A stretch of DNA of 64,000 bases from Pezizomycotina sp. ARF18 (taxonomy: Eukaryota; Ascomycota), in contig AZLU01000163.1 of NCBI GenBank assembly GCA_002224055.1, forward strand, positions 30,598 through 94,597, given 5' to 3'. A program made the translations under genes and the position numbers. This document shows, piece by piece, positions 10,248 through 21,476 of this stretch (within the stretch, counting starts at the first letter, position 1; each line of letters begins with the position of its first letter). The notes below the pieces were generated by a model. That model saw only the letters and a program-made list of their open reading frames with translations. It was not told the DNA's origin and ran no database searches.

Positions 10248-13200
10248 ATGGCCGCCTACCAACGCTCCTTCTACCACGGCGGTAGGTTCCCGTCTGCAGA
10301 AAACGTACAAACGGCGCGACCTTCGTCCGTCTCAAACGATCGCGGGAGGGGTCAAAGCGTCGAACCTCAGGTAAGGAAAAAAGAAGGATTCGTGCAGGAA
10401 GCAAACATAATGTCCTGCAAGTAGCCGTCAGTGGTTCGAGAATGAAGGGTGAATCCGTTAACATGCAGTTTACTCGAAAAACCTGCAGATATTATCCCGA
10501 CCGACGTTCGGGCCCTGAAGAAATCCGTCACCTTCGACTCGACACACCAATACGTCCCCCCGCCTCCCGCGATCCCTCAACCAGGCGAAGACAACATCCT
10601 CTTTTGAGCCCGCAGAAGACGACGACCTCCCTCCACCTCCTAGGCGATCCGCCGAACGTCCGCCACCCCGGCGCAGCGGCGAGAAAGACCGCCACGATGA
10701 GGACGACGACGAAGAAGACGACGACGAAGACAACTCCCACCAGTACCACGCGGTCGACTCCGACGGCAGCGACGTCGGTGAGATCCCACCGCGACCATCG
10801 AAGCCATGGCCGCGCCGAACACTCTTCAAGCGCCACGGCTCTTCCTCCTCCCCCGAGCGGTCCAACGCGACCGAAGACGACGAAAACGAGGACGACTACG
10901 AAGACATGATCGGCGTGCAATCCTCCTCCACCAACGACCGCCGCATGCAGGAACCCACCCCGGCCAACCCGTCACCTCCGCGGCCGCCTACACCCTCGGC
11001 GACGAAGCGCGACCGTCGGGTCACCAGAGAATCAACGTGCTGCAGCCGCAGAGGACTAACCTGAACTGGCAAACGTCCGGTCCGAATTACAGACGGCAGA
11101 GCTCGCTGAGGCCGCAGCAGACGATGAACTACCGCCCGGGGTCGATGAGCATACCGACGGCTCCCAGCCACGGGGTTTATGGGGGATCGAATCCACCACA
11201 GCGGCCGAGCGTTTTTAGGTCGAGGGAGGAGGTTAGTCGGATCCAACCTGGGTACTATGAGGACTCTTACATTGCCGCGGAGCGGATGCCGCCCATGCCG
11301 TCTGTATTCGATGAGTATGAGAGGGTCGAACAACGGCGTACGGCAAGCCCTCGGCGGCCACCGCAGCTGAGAAGAGCGTTCGAAAGACAAAGTAGGACCG
11401 AAGAACCGGAGCAATTACGACCGGATGATTCTGCTGCTGATGGAGGTGGGCTTGTTGTTGATCCTGGCAAAAATGTTGAGGATCTTAATCTACGGCGGCG
11501 ACTGACAGGGCAGGAGAGATTACAGCAGAGGAAGCAGATGCAAAGGGAGAAAAGGGAGAGGCGAATACTTCAAAAGGAAAAAACGAGGCTGCAAGTAGAG
11601 GATGAGCTGGAGAAGGAAGAGCAGAGGAAAGTAAGACAAGAGGAGGTTATCGCTAACCTTGAAAGGCAGCGAGATCAGCTGAGAGAGGATGTCGCGAGGC
11701 TAGAAGCAGAGGCGGAAGAAGAAGACGTAGAAGAGCCAGCATCGCAAGAAGAACCTCAGGGAAGCCGGCGCGCATCGAGAACAACAGAGACTGAACGTGA
11801 GCTCCGAAGACAACTTGAAGAAGAGAGGCGGCGGAGGGCTGAAAACGAGAGAGACGCCGAACGTCTGATGGAGAAAGAGCAACAGAGACTAGCTGCGGAG
11901 TACCAGGGAACCATCGATAAGCTCAAGGAAGAACTTGCGCGGAAAGATGTCGAGGCCCGACGCTCAAAAATGGTATTCGAAGATGCAGCTCGGGTAGGTG
12001 AGAGCAGTAAAGTGGGCTTGAGCGAGGATGCACCAATCCACTGCGGCCCGCTCCTCCACCTCCCGTCCCGAGGTCATCTATGGCAGGAAGGACTTCATTA
12101 GCAGAGCCTCCTCCACATCAATTACGAAGGGCTGCAGGCGCAACCTCTCAGTCGCGGCCACGCACCCCAGTCGACCAGCAAGATAAACCCCATTCCATAC
12201 CCCAAGTCCAAACAACCCCTCCACCCGCTCCAGAATCACCTGCCTTTGGAGCTGCTTCGCCGAATTCACCGGCCTCACCGAAGCTGCCACCTACCTCACC
12301 GACCTATTCCCCCAAATCGCCAAAGTTTTCGCCTACATCGCCCAACTACTCACCTACATCCCCCCTATTCGAACGCCGGAGTGCTCCTGGGTTTGTCGAC
12401 TCGCCTCGCTCACAACTCTCCTCTGCATCGAGACGGCAGCAAGCTCCTACATCAGCACCGCAGGGGGATCAAAACCGGCATTCCTCACGCCTAGCCCAAT
12501 TCTCTGAGCCCGAAGATGAAGAGGAAGAAGAGGAAGAAGCCGGAGTCATCATCAAACAAGAGGAAGCTAGCAGTGTCGAGGGAGATCGGAGAAGACGCCT
12601 GATGTCGACCCCCTGGCCTGAACGGGAATACACCATAGAATCGTCAGATCCGGCAGCGAACCAACTTAGCAGGGAGTATACCACGAGTTCCGGTTTTAGC
12701 GGCCCGAGGCGGCCGTTTGAAGTGCTCGTCCGACCGCCTTACCGGCAGGGCACGCAGGACACCGACGCGACCGGTGCTACTAATGTCACTGGTGACTCGA
12801 GAGACCAGCACTTCCGAAGACCGCCGCGACCGTACCGCCACGATACGATAAAGACCGAAGGGACCGAAGAAAGCCGGGACTACCCCTTCATAATCCCACC
12901 CAACGACGGTGATCGCCGCCACCTACAATCCCCCGTGTGGTCATCGGACGAGGAAGGAGTGTACCGAGCGCGCACCAGCGGGCAGCGGGTCCGCCGGAGC
13001 AGGAGCAGATCCGCCGCGTACCCTCCACGGCTGCCATATGGTGGTTCCGCGGTCCACGTCGATGCGAGGTGGGGTTTCCATCCGGAACCGACTTTCCGAG
13101 CAGCGACGCCGCCGGGAGGCTACCATGCCGGCGGTCCCGAGGTAGCGGAGTGGTTCTTCCCGCGGCAGGAGCAGGTGGACCGGTACATCATCCAGCCGAT

Positions 13201-13627
13201 GCTTACGAGGGCTTTGGGGTCGCACCAGGGTTCCTGGATATTGGCGAGGAAGGTAGCGGAAGCTTCGACGGCCGGGAAGGCGAGGGTAGTCGTGAAGCAG
13301 CTGCTGTCGAGGAAGAGTGAGTGATGCCTGCTAGGATACTTCGCCACCTGAAGGAGCTTGAAGGATACGATACTGACTTCGATGGAATAGAGCTGAAAAC
13401 CAGGAACGATCAACAACCGTACGTCGCATCCTTCGACGAGATATACCTGAAGGCTTGCCTCGATGCTTCTGCTCACAAGAAGCTGCCGACTCTGATGGAT
13501 GTTGCGTTGAGGATAAAGAAGAAGAAATCTGCGAAGGCGAAGAATTTTGCCCCGAGTGGATATTCGTTGATGTAAGTTGTTAAGGGTTGGAAGTTTGTTG
13601 ATGGAGAACAAACAACCTGGGCTAGCG

Positions 13628-13661
<34 letters not shown>

Positions 13662-15457
13662 ACCATGGAAAAACCCTCGCGATCTCGTCTTCACTAAGAT
13701 CAGTACTGACGATTTCCACCCCAATTATAGCTTCGTCGAGAACTGTACGCATTCAATCGACGTGCTGGATGGTGTCTTCGACCTTAGGAAGTCGATATTG
13801 GGCGATGACGATGACGACTTCCTCACATGGGTTAAAGGATGGAAGGGTTGAAGAAGAAGGGCTTCTACTTCTCGAAGGGCCAGAACTCGCGGTTGAAGTC
13901 GTTTACTTGGGAACCATTCGGCTTCAAGGAAGTTTCAGAGAAGTGTAAGTCTCCTCAACAAAGGGCATTGTTCGTATATTGAAGAGAACTGTCTAATACT
14001 GTTAGCCAGGGCCGAGGAGAGTTCGTCGGTTACAATTCACGTTCGAGTTCTACGTCCCGTATAGGTGTCCAGGAAGAGCCAACTGCCAGCGCAGTGACTT
14101 GCGTTTGTCATCGGAGAGCGGTGGCTCACATTCACATGTTTTCATCCAAAGACGTAGCGTCCTCGCACAGGTCTCCATCCCCGAGGCCAACGTGACCCCA
14201 TTCGCTTGGTACCCATGGAAGGACTACACCTGCATCGTCGTAGACAGACCGACGTCGCTGTCTCCCGACGAAGAGGATGTCTTCTTCAACACGCTAGACG
14301 CCTCCCGCTACCGCTTCCGTCCGTCGTTCCAGCTATCGGCGGATACAGACAAGTGGTACATGGGCGCCTGCATCTACTTCATCATCCGCGATACCCTGCG
14401 GAGCTGGGAGACACTTATATCCGTTGCCATCGACCATGTCAAGTCTCGCGAAGACGAGGTGGTGCAGAACCCCACTGATCAGGGACATACTACGAACCTC
14501 TGGAGCGATCGCGCGACGTGGTTGGAGCTATCCACATTGCTAGACTCGCATATTAGCACAATAGGGCAGATACGGAACTTCGCTGTCGAGACGTTCGAGA
14601 TACCTCCCGAAGCAGCCGCGGAGCTGTTCGATGATATTTACATGCGCACGGATGACATAGCAAGAAGTATCGAGAAGCAATTGCAGGGGCGAACGGACAA
14701 CTTGGTGCAGTTCGTGTTCAATTACATTAACTCTCACGATACGCAGATATCGCTTGAACAAGGGAAAATATCCGCATCGACGGGCACTAGCATGCATAGG
14801 CTGAGCTGGGTTACCTTCGTCTTTCTACCATTAACATTCCTCGCTGTAAGTGATTCTCCCATCGACTTTATCGTTCACTTGCACTCACGACATCTCATAC
14901 GCCAGGGTATATTTGGTATGAACGTCGACCAATTTTCCAACGCCGCCGATATGCCAATAAAATGGTATTTCGTCTCCGCCGCCGTCATGTTAGTTGTAGT
15001 CATAATGGCCGTCTACGTCTTAAAATTCTGGCGGAGAGGCTACAGGGTCATGAACGGTATGATAAGGTGGGCTATGACGCTGAGCCGGAAGCGGCGGAGG
15101 CCCCGACCGAGGACGGAGGATATCGAAAGCTGGCTGCGTCCCGAGAAGAAAGTTATACAGACGGCTCGTTTTCAACAGTCTCCATTGCTGAACGGCAACG
15201 TCATATATCCCACGATGCAAGTGAGAACTGTTCCGCCGGAAGTATTCAAAGGGATTCCAATGATCGAGGAGCGACCGGTCAGTCCCAAGGGAAAGGTTCT
15301 GCCGTGGAAAACGCTGATGCAGCCTGGACCCGATCCTGTCGACAACCAAGTCGATTTGACCGTCACGAGCGAGCTTCATAGCGATTCGTATAAACCGGCG
15401 AGGCCGATCAGTAGAGTAGACTTGAGCGACGTTGTGGTTCACGTTGTCATCGCGCTT
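10248..15457 (+). CDS. Large CorA-like membrane protein with low-complexity N-terminus
   Basis: A long multi-exon gene. Exon 1 starts at ATG 10248 (MAAYQRSFYHGGRFPSAENV) and stops at a GTAAGG donor at 10371. The N-terminal half is Pro-, Asp/Glu- and Arg-rich. A coiled coil follows (about 11500–11960, for example RELRRQLEEERRRRAE), then three RNA-polymerase-II-CTD-like heptads. The conserved core reads EIYLKACLDASAHKKLPTL, then FDLRKSILGDDDDDFLTW, then TPFAWYPWKDYTCIVVDRP. The CorA-like end is LSWVTFVFLPLTFLA, intron 14846–14905, then GIFGMNVDQF and a second membrane helix (WYFVSAAVMLVVVIMAVYVL). GMN is the hallmark of CorA Mg2+ channels. The soluble domain is the fungal-specific version, so ion transport is only inferred. 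Frame changes near 10610, 11000, 12000–12050, 13320 and 13846 are probably missing bases or unresolved introns. Confidence 0.72.
12305..12367 (+). repeat. Three Pol II CTD-like heptads in the CorA-like protein
   Basis: Three consecutive seven-residue units read YSPKSPK, FSPTSPN and YSPTSPL. They are preceded by SPASPKLPPTSPT, which carries further SP pairs. The consensus (Y/F)SPxSPx matches the RPB1 CTD heptad YSPTSPS. The frame is open for 414 codons around it, so the match is not a frame artefact. Confidence 0.8.
13628..13657 (+). repeat. A30 tract within a probable intron
   Basis: Thirty consecutive A bases lie between a GTAAGT donor at 13572 (after a frame reading CPEWIFVD) and the next coding segment (NPRDLVFTKISTDDFHPN). 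The tract therefore sits near the 3' end of an intron of the CorA-like gene. Its exact length is uncertain if the assembly has homopolymer errors. Confidence 0.75.
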
Positions 15458-15529
15458 GTAAGTTTATAATTTTCACTGGAACCTAATGCATCTTAATTTG
15501 ATCTCTGGTATTCACATTGCGTCTTCTAG

Positions 15530-17078
15530 GGTATGTCGGGCTACAGCGTAATGTGCCACGCCAGCAGGAAAGACAAAGGCGCCCTCATCGGGTTCACGAG
15601 CGCCGTAAAGTTCGATCTTGGCTCGAACGAAAGGAATATTCGCGGCTCATCCGCTACCAGCAACACCAGATGACCACCTACGGCTGGGGCGATATCGATA
15701 CAAAATCCGTACCACGGCTCGCTAGTAACCTCGAAGCCGCGCTAGTGAAAGCGTTTGCTCCTTCTCCGAACGACCGCATCCGACGTTGGCCGACAATCAA
15801 TGGCTACGTCCTCCAGCGCACTTTCGACGACCACCACTACGCCGCAAGGCTATCGAACTTGCCTCGCGCTACCATGCCGCTGCGGTTCCGGTGCATAGCC
15901 CGCTCCGACGCCATCGCTCTCGGTCGCGTATCGCTTGACAGGCCAGTACTGGTCGTCAGTCACGTCTCGCCTTCCCGCCGGCGTTCCGCGACGAAGATAA
16001 ATGCTCCGGGAGCTAAAACGAGCATGAGCCTTACATGGCACCACGCCATCGCAGAAACACTACCGGACGTTAGCTTCACCCAAGTCTTGACAACGTACAT
16101 TCTCGACGTCTTCGACGAGCGCAAGCTCAAAATTAACGACAACATCGTCGATATAGAGGAAGTGATCACGACCGACGAAGTCGAAAGCAAGAGGGTCGTC
16201 TACGGTCGGAACAGGAAGGTCGGGTGGGGAACCGTCATACTGCAGGACTACTCGTGGCTCTGCAACGACGACATCGAGGTTCCGAAGGGTTACATATACA
16301 TGCACCAGTCGGAGAAGACGTTCCAGATATCGCTAGTGCAGCTGAAGGATTGCTTCGACAAGTATACCACGTTTATCGCCAGTTTCTTCAGGAGGCAGAT
16401 TAAGAGCGTTATCGCTGGTTCGGTAAGTCAAAGATTATCTTGTTAACTCCGTCGAAACATAATTCGTCAACTGATGAATATTTTCCATTATAGGCAAAGA
16501 AACCCGCCCTTCTCGTCGCTGAGGGACTCCTCAGCGACTACGAGTACCCCTTAAACCCACCTGCAATCTGGCACAGTGTCTTCGAAAAGCTAGGCGACGT
16601 GTTTGAGAAGTGCATATACTCTGACGGGGAGGACATGATGCGGAACGTGCTGGAATACTATTCGGCCTTAAGACAGCGGATAAGATACAGATACTCGATC
16701 ACGATGTACTCAACGTAGACTCGTCGATCACGGCACGTTCGCGAAGGTCAACGTTGATGGAGGAGAAAAATGGGAGAAGTTACAAGAGAAAGGCCATGGG
16801 AGGATGAGTTCGATAGAGGAAGGAGAGCGCGGTGATCTTTCGCAGGAAAGCAGCGGCGGAATGGAAATGGTGATGAAAACGGTCAGCAGGACACAGAGAG
16901 TAGCCAGGATAATAACGGTGAGACCGGAAGTAACGAAGAAATGACGGACTCTCAGGATACCGCGGTCGGCGAGTCGATAAGCGATCCGCTAGCTGGCAGT
17001 TTTCCCGGAGATGAGGAGTCTACGAGAGCAGTACGACCCGACGATCATGATCATGAACACAAGTCGAAGTTGGATTAG
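15530..17078 (+). CDS. Downstream coding exons, possibly Hsp70-like; fused to or overlapping the CorA-like gene
   Basis: The CorA frame continues without a stop to a clean GTAAGT donor at 15458. The acceptor is at 15529, and the join reads VVVHVVIAL/GMSGYSVMCHAS. After a shift near 15660 a long frame (to 16422) reads TLPDVSFTQVLTTYILDVF and FQISLVQLKDCFDKYTTFI. A third intron (16423–16493) leads to KKPALLVAEGLLSDY. The order 'LxxCFDKY, RRQIKSV, ALLVxEGxxSDY' resembles the late part of fungal Hsp70-like ATPases, and IAL-GMSGYS could be a poor phosphate-1 loop. That match is weak. A frameshift at AA 16670–16671 restores ALKTADKIQILDHDVLN. The acidic tail ends DDHDHEHKSKLD-stop near 17078. Confidence 0.5.
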
Positions 17079-19137
17079 CGTTGTTTTTATCCTCAACATA
17101 GCATCCATAAGCGATGGGAGTTGTTTTAGCATGGTTGACGTGCATATATATAATTCATAATTTATACCCAGAAGTCTGTTTAAATTTTGTGTCAGACCTC
17201 ACTTGGGTATGAGGCCTTTCTATTTCGTTTCATCTTTAGGACAGTTGATCTCAGTGGCAAACCTCCGGATGAAAAAGCTATCTGTAATTTACAGCTCGAC
17301 TATAGTGCATTGCATTCTAAATTCTGACGAAAACCTGAAGGAACACCGTGGCCGGCGGCCTATGTCGCACTGCGCGATGTGGTCTGATATAGACAGCTAC
17401 CTAGTTTTCGGATGCCCCCTCCTGCGGTTTAAAAGTATATATGAAGCATAAACCGGCAGACGTTGAAAACAACATAACTAAAGTTATTAAGGTGTCGCCT
17501 GACCTGGGTTCGAGGTTACAACAGGGGAGGCACATTACTATATGCATCAGTGTGCTTCTAGGATATTCTAGAAGCCGCAGGCATCATCGGACGAAGACTT
17601 GAACCGGTTTAGCTTCAACAGAAATGAAATAAGACTTGTCCCGATATCATAAGAAGCTGCAGAGAAGCGTATTATTCAGTTACCTTTTCCCCTCAATCTG
17701 AAACCAATTTATATGAATATTTCAGTCCTGCAGGCTAGAGATTCCTATATTAATCACCAACTTTTATAATCTAATAATTATTCTAAATAGAATCCCCAAG
17801 CTCAATGATTCGTTATAGGAATGCCTGTATAGTATTCCCTCCTGAATCCGCGACTCGGCACAGATTCCGAGAAAACTGCTAGGCAGGCTACTTATAGGTA
17901 GACAGTTTCGCGGTTCAAGCCTTCGGAGCAATGGCCGAGACCTAAATGAGAGTTAAAATCCTCTTATGATCTTATAGCTGCACAGATGCGAGATTGGTTA
18001 TTGCCGTTCTTAAAATACGTTTATATTCTACAGCCGTATAATAGTATTCTCTCCCACTGTCTCTTTGTGGAATAGCACTAGTGATCAGCGGGCGCTATCA
18101 TAGAGCCAATGAGATCCCCGGATCCTCGCAAGCTGATAATTACGGCCCCAGGAATCTGGGAAATTACGTGCCAAGAAATTTCTCTCGCGGATACGAAAGC
18201 GGAATGTCCAAGAGGTAAAACATCCTTGAGGCCAATACCACGGTTTGGGAGCTTCGGAGCCTATGAATTCTGGCCTTCTGTAGCTTACGTCTCTGCCCCC
18301 AATTTTCACTGGTCGTGCCGCCGTTGCACACACTTTTTTAATCAGCAGCTTCCGGCTTCGGTACTCCCGAGGTGTGGGACTCATGTTAGAATAGCAAAGC
18401 GATAAGAAGCAAGAGGCCAGAGTTTTGAGGCACTCTTCACTCTCTTCGGACTAGTATTTGTTCTCATCCTGTATACTTACTTGCTTGCTTACCACTTATT
18501 TACCCCTCTCACCCGCCCTCCTTAGCAGTTAATTTGGTGAGTCGCTGCCAATAGCCATAGCGTTTTACAGTGGCAACCAGCGTAGACTTACTTCGCCGAT
18601 GTGTTTTCATGTGGATTGGATGGCGTAAATGTTGAGTATACGACATGCAATTTGTTTTCCCTAGCGACTGAGCGACTTTGGAACCCTCGAAGTCTCCGCA
18701 ATGGGTCTCCAAACCTTCTAGGATGGTTAAAATAAAAAACCTGGATTAGCCTGTTCAGGTTAATATCCGCTATTGTTTCAAACAGGTATTTTTGCATCCA
18801 TTAGAATCTTCCAAGAGCTGTTCCCGCTGTGGGCAGAACATGGGTAGTAGACGAAAGAGAAGAGCAAAAAAGGAAGCTATACATGTGAGTGCGGGATCCA
18901 GATATTTATTAGATAGGAACCGGAACAAGGGGCGCTAAATTTTATAAGAGAAGAAAGTGACGGATGTTGAGGATTTTCTTTTTTGACATGTGCCCGGCGG
19001 CGACTTCAATATATTACTTCTGCATGGCCCCGGATTTCTGTTCTGACTCGGATTCTCTTCTTTCTTGTCCGCCATGTAAATAGCTCTACGACTTCACGAA
19101 CAACCGAACGATCGTCCAAAGCCCTCTTCGACCGTGC
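17079..19137. other. Intergenic, no gene seen
   Basis: About 2 kb of AT-rich sequence with only short frames (the largest is 99 codons at 18085–18384) and no motif. A search by eye for tRNA B-box sequences gave only imperfect hits. Confidence 0.55.
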
Positions 19138-20916
19138 TTGGAGAAGGACGCGATACCCAAAAACGACAAATCGATCCCAAACGAGGCTTCCGAGTCTCTA
19201 CATGCACAAGCGATGCCAGGAATTCATATTACCGATTCGGTTAGAACCGAGCTTCTCGGTCTAGGTCTAATGACCATGTTTATGTCGCCGGCAAAGGATA
19301 CGAAGATGTCGGAGCTCGTGGGAAACATTGTCTCGAATCCGAACAACAACAAACCATTCCTAAACGAAATTGGTCTTATCATGAAAGCACAAGGCTTCAA
19401 CCAAAGCGCTCTGTTATCCTAGACATTCTGGCCGCCTGGATCGAAGCACAAGGGAGCTATACGGCGTCGGAGCCCTGGATAACACTTTTATAATTGCCGC
19501 TGTAACGGGAATATTTGTCGCCCTGAGAGTATATGCGAAGTGGTTCGTCAGCCGGAATATGAAATCAGCGGATTATTTGATTATTCTAGCTTGGGTGAGC
19601 ATGAAGTACATAATTCCACGATGGAGTCATTAAGACTAAAGGTTTATTTCTCATCAGCTCGCAACTATTGGCTATTGCATCTTAACATATATACGTAAGT
19701 ACAATCTTTACCTTATAGATATTTTAATAAGCATATAGATGCGCAGAAGCTAATATCATCGGTGTTCTATTAGATGAGACTCAATGTATGTCCGAATCGT
19801 AAACCTCCAGCTAGAAAAAATTAATGCGATGTTGTGTTCGATCTAGTCCACAAACTGACACCCAGGGCAATAGTCAAGGTCTGCCATCACGTTTGGGACT
19901 TCACCCAGAATGAATACAAGCAGGCGCTACTGGTAAGAAGCAAAACGTCACTTTTCACTTCAATTTTACAGCAAAGCTCAGCAAGTTCTACCAATACTAA
20001 TATCGTGAAATCGGATAGTATATCTTCTGGCTCGAAATAATATTCGTCGTCGTAACGCTACTCATCAAATGTCCATTATGATGTTCTACTGGGACCTCGT
20101 ACCTCGACTCGACTCGACCTTCCGCTTCTTCCACGGCTCCATCTTGCCTCTGGACTTCTCGTAGCGATTGCATCGATCACAGGCATTTTCACTGTCGTGT
20201 TTCAATGCAAGCCGGTGGACTATTGGAATAACCCCCTGGCCGCCAAGTGCCTACCCCGCGTTCCACTTTGGACCTCAATGTCGTCGGTTGTAGCGTTTAC
20301 AGACTTTCTTGTATTGTAAGTACAATCCAAACTAAGCTCCACAACCGGGTCCACTCCTCGGATCAATCGATTGATTCTTGGTTAATACTTTGTCTAACTG
20401 CTTCCAGAATACTCCCCATCAAAGTCGTCTGGAATTTGAACCTTCGCCGACGGGAAAAGATCATCGTCACATGTTTGTTTGGTTTGGGAACACTGTAAGA
20501 ATCCACCTCCAACAATTTTTCTCAGACGCCACAGAGTGGGTCCCGGATGTTTCTGAAACAACAACCAACTAACTCTGCGAAAAAAAAAACCCCCCAGTTC
20601 ATGTGTCGCTGCAATCCCGTATCATAATAACCGCGGGCTTCGTAAACGACCAGATCTCACTTTCAAATCCTGCGAAATCACCGTCTGGGCACTATTAGAG
20701 TTTTGCCTAGCCATCATAGCCGCATGCATACCGTCCACCAAGGCGCTTGTGATCTTGTACACGCCCAGACTCCTAGGATCGCGGTCCCGCTCAAGAGGTA
20801 TGAGTGGTGGTGACCGCTCGACGCCAAGGGAGTTCCGCCTTGGTCGGAATCCCGCGTCAGATTCCCAGAGGAACATTATCGAGGAAGTTGAGTTGAAGGA
20901 TGAGGTGGGTCCATAA
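19138..20916 (+). CDS. PTH11/SAT4-type rhodopsin-fold membrane protein
   Basis: A seven-helix membrane protein of the fungal rhodopsin-like family, thought to act as surface sensors or GPCR-like receptors. Landmarks: an N-terminal soluble extension (from 19138, ending near GFNQSALL), then TM1 reading DNTFIIAAVTGIFVALRVYA and KSADYLIILAW. An intron (19595–19657) gives ATIGYCILTYI. Later exons read SIMMFYWDLVPRLDSTFRFF and ITGIFTVVFQCKPVDYWNN (the CxPVxxYW signature), then AFTDFLVL. After an intron (20316–20407) comes ILPIKVVWNLNLRRREKIIV; after another (20495–20597) comes CEITVWALLEFCLAIIAAC. The tail is cytoplasmic and charged and ends at 20916. At least one frameshift (near 19425) separates the extension from TM1. 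The ligand is unknown. Confidence 0.75.
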
Positions 20917-21476
20917 GACCGTGGAGATACAAGTAAGAGGCATGGACGAAGAAAACTCCATCGATAGTAGTCGAAGAGGAAATGCCGTGCATATCGAGAG
21001 GACGAGGAAAGTGGATAGAGTCTTGGGATTTAACTCTGAGGAAATAAAAGGCCACCATTTCCAAGGACATCGGTAAAATTTAGATATTCTACGCAGGACC
21101 GTACTTTCCATTCTTGTATATTCTCTGATAGAACTGGGCGCAGGTGTATGTATATAGACTGTTGTGTTTCTAGACAATTGTAAATTACATGTAAATTAGA
21201 AATATAGATATCCAAGTGGTAACATGTACCCTGATGTATGACAGATATGAAAACTTTTTACCGGTGACAATATGCGTTAAATACGGTGTTTTAAATAGTC
21301 CATGCGCCTTCCCTGACCCAAACTACTCCTCTATACGTTACTGAAATATATACGGTGAAAATATTTACGGTGAAAATTAATATTATAAGTCATAAATACT
21401 ATCGGCCTGGCAGAACTCCTCCATTCGAGCAGAACCTTTTTGGTGCCGACAAAACAATGTCCATTATGCAGTTCCG
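20917..21476. other. Intergenic between convergent genes
   Basis: The 3' ends of two convergent genes face each other here. Short AT-rich open frames have no motif; no terminator signal is identifiable. Confidence 0.5.

Noticed and set aside
17900-17935. tRNA B-box-like sequence (GGTTCAAGCC)
   Set aside because: No matching A-box or cloverleaf could be built around it.
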